Source: Alloscardovia macacae
GTDB taxonomy: Bacteria; Actinomycetota; Actinomycetes; Actinomycetales; Bifidobacteriaceae
Direction of reading: 5' to 3'
Length of the DNA stretch: 64,000 bases
Assembly: GCF_002259705.1 (NCBI RefSeq)
Contig: NZ_MWWT01000005.1
Location: forward strand, 248,001 to 312,000
The position numbers were made by a program, and so were the translations under genes. A model generated the notes under the pieces. It saw only the letters and a program-made list of their open reading frames with translations. It searched no databases and was not told the origin of the DNA. Below, piece by piece: positions 61,266 through 64,000 of the stretch (position 1 is its first letter; every line of letters starts with the position of its first letter).

Positions 61266-63581
61266 ATGGCTGCGAAGAAAACAGCACAAGAAGACTATAA
61301 TGCAGACAGCCTGTCTGTCCTAGAAGGGCTGGATGCTGTCCGCAAGCGTCCGGGCATGTACATAGGAACCACGGACTCACAGGGCTTGATGCACTGCTTG
61401 TGGGAGATCATCGATAACTCTGTGGATGAGGCTCTGGCAGGAGCCTGCACGAAGATTACGGTGACTCTGCATACAGATGGCTCCATCACTGTGGAGGATA
61501 ATGGCCGCGGTATTCCTATCGATAAAGAGCCGAAGACAGGCCTGTCTGGCGTGGAAGTTGTTCTCACGAAGCTCCATGCGGGTGCGAAGTTCGGTAATGC
61601 ATCGTATAACGCTGTGGGTGGCCTGCACGGCGTGGGTTCCTCTGTGGTGAATGCTCTGAGTGAACGCCTTGATGTAGAAGTGGACCGTGATGGGCAGACG
61701 TACCGCATGGAGTTTCATCAGGGGCATCCTGGTGTTTATACGGATGCGGATGCGAGCGAGCCTTCGCCGAAGTCGCCTTTTAAGAAGACTCCGAAGCGTC
61801 GCGCTACCGAGCTGCGCGTGGTAGGCACGTATGATGACGGTCACACGGGTACGCGTATCCGCTACTGGCTAGACCCTGAGATCTTTAACGCGACGGCAGT
61901 GTTCAGCTATGAGCAGCTTGTCGAGCGTGTTCGTCAGACCTCCTTCCTCGTGCCAGGACTCGAGATTCACGTGGTCGATGAGAAGGTGAGCGACGAGCCT
62001 GAGGCTGAGATGCAGGCTGTAGCGCAGCCAGAGGCCGAGCTCGCCGAAGTGGCAGATGAGCCGGCGGAAGAATTGACCTCGGAAGACGACACTGAAGCAG
62101 CGGAAGACGAGGAAGAAAGCACGGCTGCAGAGGAAACGCAGCGCCGTATAGCCGCGCAGAACGCCGCTCAGGAGGCGAAGCGCCGGCAGAGCCATCCGCG
62201 CGAACAGGTCTTCCTGCACGAGGGCGGCATCGTGGACTACGTGGACTTCCTCTCGAAAGGCGAGGATATCTGCGATATCTGGCATATCACCGGCCAGGAC
62301 ACGTACGAGGAGGAAACGCAGGTCGTGACGGCCAGCGGCGACCTCGAAGCGCGTATGATAGAACGCACGTGTGACGTGGACATCGCGCTGCGCTGGGTGA
62401 ACGACTATGAGACGACCATCCGCAGTTTCGTGAACGTGGTGGAGACGCCGGGCGGCGGCATGCACGTGGACGGTTTCCTGAACTCCATTACGAAGCAGGT
62501 GCGCAAAAACGTGGAAGCTTCCGCGCGCAAGTATAAGATCAGCGCGAAAGACTCGTCCATGAAGGTGGAGCGCGACGACGTGACGTCGGGACTCGTGGCC
62601 GTAGTCACGGTACGCATCGCCGAGCCGCAGTTCCAGGGGCAGACGAAAGACGTGCTCGGAACTGCTCCGGTGAAGCCTATCGTCACGAAGATGAGTGACG
62701 CGCAGTTCGGGGAGATGATCTCCGGCTCGAAGCGTGGCTTTAAAGAGCAGTCCGCGCGCGTACTCGAAAAAATCGTGGGCGAGATGCATGCGCGCATCCA
62801 GTCACGCAAGGCGAAAGAAGTCACGCGCCGTAAGAACGCGCTCGAGTCGGCTTCTATGCCGTCGAAACTTTCAGACTGCCAGCCGGGTAATGATGATATC
62901 GCTGAGCTGTTCATCGTGGAGGGTGACTCCGCTCTCGGCACCGCGAAGGCTGCGCGTAACTCCATGTTCCAAGCTCTTCTGCCTATCCGCGGTAAGATCC
63001 TGAACGTGCAGAAGGCGTCCACGGCGCAGATTCTGGCGAATAAGGAATGCTCGTCCATCATCCAGGTGGTGGGAGCGGGTTCGGGGTCTACCTTCGACGT
63101 GAAGCAGGCGCGCTATAACAAGGTGGTCATGATGACCGATGCGGACGTGGATGGCGCGCACATCCGCACGCTGCTGCTGACGCTGTTCTACCGGTACATG
63201 CGTCCGCTCATCGCGGAAGGGCACGTGTATGCTGCGGTTCCGCCGCTGCATCGCATCGCACTGGTTGGGAAGCGCAAGGGGGAGTATATCTACACGTACT
63301 CGGAGGAGGAGCTCGGCGTGCGGCTGGCGAAGCTGCGCGACCAGGGCATCGCGTATAACGAGGACATTCAGCGCTATAAGGGTCTGGGCGAGATGGATGC
63401 GGATCAGCTGGCGGATACGACTATGGATCCGCGCACGCGTATGCTGCGTAGGATTCGACTCGAGGATGCGGCTGAGGCGTCGGAGATCTTCAGCCTGCTC
63501 ATGGGCGATGAGGTGCCGCCGCGTAAGCAGTTTATCATCGATAATGCGGATGATTTCGACCGCTCGAAGATAGACGCGTAA
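61266..63581 (+). CDS. parE: Type IIA topoisomerase subunit B (topoisomerase IV ParE)
   Basis: 771 residues. GHKL ATPase domain (about 1-225): GLDAVRKRPGMYIG, EIIDNSVDEALAG, VEDNGRGIPID, GLHGVGSSVVNAL. TOPRIM domain: IVEGDSALGTAKAARN (about 549-564), LPIRGKILNVQKAS and MTDADVDGAHIRTLL. Position next to sigA, as in other actinobacteria, favours ParE over GyrB, but the two are alike. A large acidic insertion (about 239-308, many Glu/Ala, EEESTAAEETQRR) interrupts the transducer region. The start ATG 61266 has only GAGG at some distance. ParC, its partner, is not in the window. Confidence 0.9.
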   Translation: MAAKKTAQEDYNADSLSVLEGLDAVRKRPGMYIGTTDSQGLMHCLWEIIDNSVDEALAGACTKITVTLHTDGSITVEDNGRGIPIDKEPKTGLSGVEVVLTKLHAGAKFGNASYNAVGGLHGVGSSVVNALSERLDVEVDRDGQTYRMEFHQGHPGVYTDADASEPSPKSPFKKTPKRRATELRVVGTYDDGHTGTRIRYWLDPEIFNATAVFSYEQLVERVRQTSFLVPGLEIHVVDEKVSDEPEAEMQAVAQPEAELAEVADEPAEELTSEDDTEAAEDEEESTAAEETQRRIAAQNAAQEAKRRQSHPREQVFLHEGGIVDYVDFLSKGEDICDIWHITGQDTYEEETQVVTASGDLEARMIERTCDVDIALRWVNDYETTIRSFVNVVETPGGGMHVDGFLNSITKQVRKNVEASARKYKISAKDSSMKVERDDVTSGLVAVVTVRIAEPQFQGQTKDVLGTAPVKPIVTKMSDAQFGEMISGSKRGFKEQSARVLEKIVGEMHARIQSRKAKEVTRRKNALESASMPSKLSDCQPGNDDIAELFIVEGDSALGTAKAARNSMFQALLPIRGKILNVQKASTAQILANKECSSIIQVVGAGSGSTFDVKQARYNKVVMMTDADVDGAHIRTLLLTLFYRYMRPLIAEGHVYAAVPPLHRIALVGKRKGEYIYTYSEEELGVRLAKLRDQGIAYNEDIQRYKGLGEMDADQLADTTMDPRTRMLRRIRLEDAAEASEIFSLLMGDEVPPRKQFIIDNADDFDRSKIDA

Positions 63582-63660
63582 GACGGCGTGTGCGCGGCTC
63601 GGGAGAGTACGCTCGGAGCGTCTTCTCGCGTAATAGGACAATTTTCCCGTTTTCGGGGTG

Positions 63661-63748
63661 TTTGTAGTCACGAATGACCGTTGAGTTTACGACATAAACT
63701 CATAAACGGCTTTATATCGTTAAAACGGCGGTCATTCGTGACTACAAA
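63661..63748. repeat. Inverted-repeat element, copy upstream of the MFS gene
   Basis: TTTGTAGTCACGAATGACCG (63661-63680) is perfectly inverted at 63729-63748. The 48-nt spacer contains GAGTTTA (63683-63689) inverted at TAAACTC (63695-63701). The arm equals that at 53082. An ACAATTTTCCCG motif precedes it (63639). Confidence 0.9.
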
Positions 63749-63777
63749 TCTCCATTCTTCACATTTCCATCACGCGT

Positions 63778-63791
63778 GTCGAAATTTCGAC
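63778..63791 (+). promoter_or_regulatory. Palindromic operator candidate upstream of the MFS gene
   Basis: GTCGAAATTTCGAC is a perfect 14-bp palindrome 69 nt upstream of the ATG. The half-site GTCGAAA also occurs twice before glucokinase (near 53,352 and 53,392). Confidence 0.45.
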
Positions 63792-63859
63792 TCTCGTCGG
63801 ATGAGTCCTGTACTCTGAGGTGCAGGAATGAAATGAAAACGTATGCAGGAGCATGAACG

Positions 63860-64000
63860 ATGGCGAACGTACTGCTGGCAGTCATATACTTGGCTTTTAT
63901 CTCTCTAGGGCTTCCAGACTCTCTCATGGGGTCAGCATGGCCGACCATGTATCCTCAGTATCATGTGCCTGTCTCGTATGCGGGACTGGTACAGATCATC
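63860..64000 (+). CDS. Major facilitator superfamily sugar-type transporter (partial, N-terminus)
   Basis: Only the first 47 codons are in the window and the frame runs off the end. It reads MANVLLAVIYLAFISLGLPD then SLMGSAWPTMYPQYHVPVSY, which matches the first helix and loop of FucP-like MFS permeases often found in bifidobacteria (pattern YLAFISLGLPDSLLGSAWP). It likely imports a sugar. AGGAG lies ten bases upstream of ATG 63860; a second ATG at 63853 is in another frame. The upstream region repeats elements from the glucokinase promoter, suggesting joint control. Confidence 0.75.
   Translation, partial: MANVLLAVIYLAFISLGLPDSLMGSAWPTMYPQYHVPVSYAGLVQII

Noticed and set aside
61266-63581. 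Assignment as gyrB near an origin of replication
   Set aside because: The gene neighbours sigA rather than dnaA, dnaN and recF, and no DnaA-box cluster was seen, so ParE is the better name.

Overview
The window is chromosomal DNA from a member of the Bifidobacteriaceae (Actinobacteria). The strongest reason is a full-length xylulose-5-phosphate/fructose-6-phosphate phosphoketolase followed on the same strand by pta and ackA, which is the energy-yielding end of the bifid shunt. Actinobacterial marker genes and gene orders agree: an ANTAR response regulator, a ClgR-type activator, DUF3046 before recA-recX, a DUF4192 protein beside the primary sigma factor, parE just after sigA, and miaB-miaA followed by ftsK-pgsA-cinA-clgR. 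GC is moderate, with short AT-rich islands. The species cannot be named from the sequence.

Layout. 1-6.8 kb: end of rpsA, coaE, uvrB, a TerC-family membrane protein, pyk, a tRNA with anticodon CAA, and the ANTAR regulator. 6.8-18.9 kb: polA, a Nif3-family protein, an AT-rich accessory islet, tRNA-Pro, a membrane protein, aroA, hisN and a giant, catalytically degraded superfamily I helicase-like protein. 19-27 kb: ackA, pta and xfp on the minus strand, divergent from guaA. 27-36.6 kb: accessory genes (DUF1349 protein, BrnQ, an acetyltransferase, a MarR-controlled compatible-solute ABC transporter with a fused permease-binding protein, a lipoprotein and a CtpE-like P-type ATPase). 36.7-50 kb: YccA-like protein, small alarmone synthetase, miaB, miaA, ftsK, pgsA, cinA, clgR, DUF3046, recA, recX, rnpB and hpf. 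50-64 kb: secA, glucokinase, an acyltransferase, a PASTA kinase with a prenyl synthase, a DUF4192 protein, sigA, parE and the start of a sugar-type MFS transporter.

How the parts work together. xfp-pta-ackA with pyk yields acetyl-phosphate, acetate and ATP. coaE supplies CoA. Glucokinase and the MFS transporter probably feed sugar in. recA, recX, uvrB and polA form a repair group, and recA carries an unmistakable LexA box. Alarmone synthetase, HPF, ClgR, the PASTA kinase and the osmoprotectant transporter form a stress layer.

Most notable signals: the pseudo-helicase; a family of long inverted-repeat elements, two sharing the same arm sequence, beside glucokinase and the MFS gene; about ten genes whose start codon lies 6-7 nt after a -10 hexamer (leaderless transcription); a CAA-anticodon tRNA with a short variable loop; an AT-rich mini-operon; and a recurrent RAATTGRC motif. 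No CRISPR array, insertion sequence, rRNA operon or recognisable prophage was seen.
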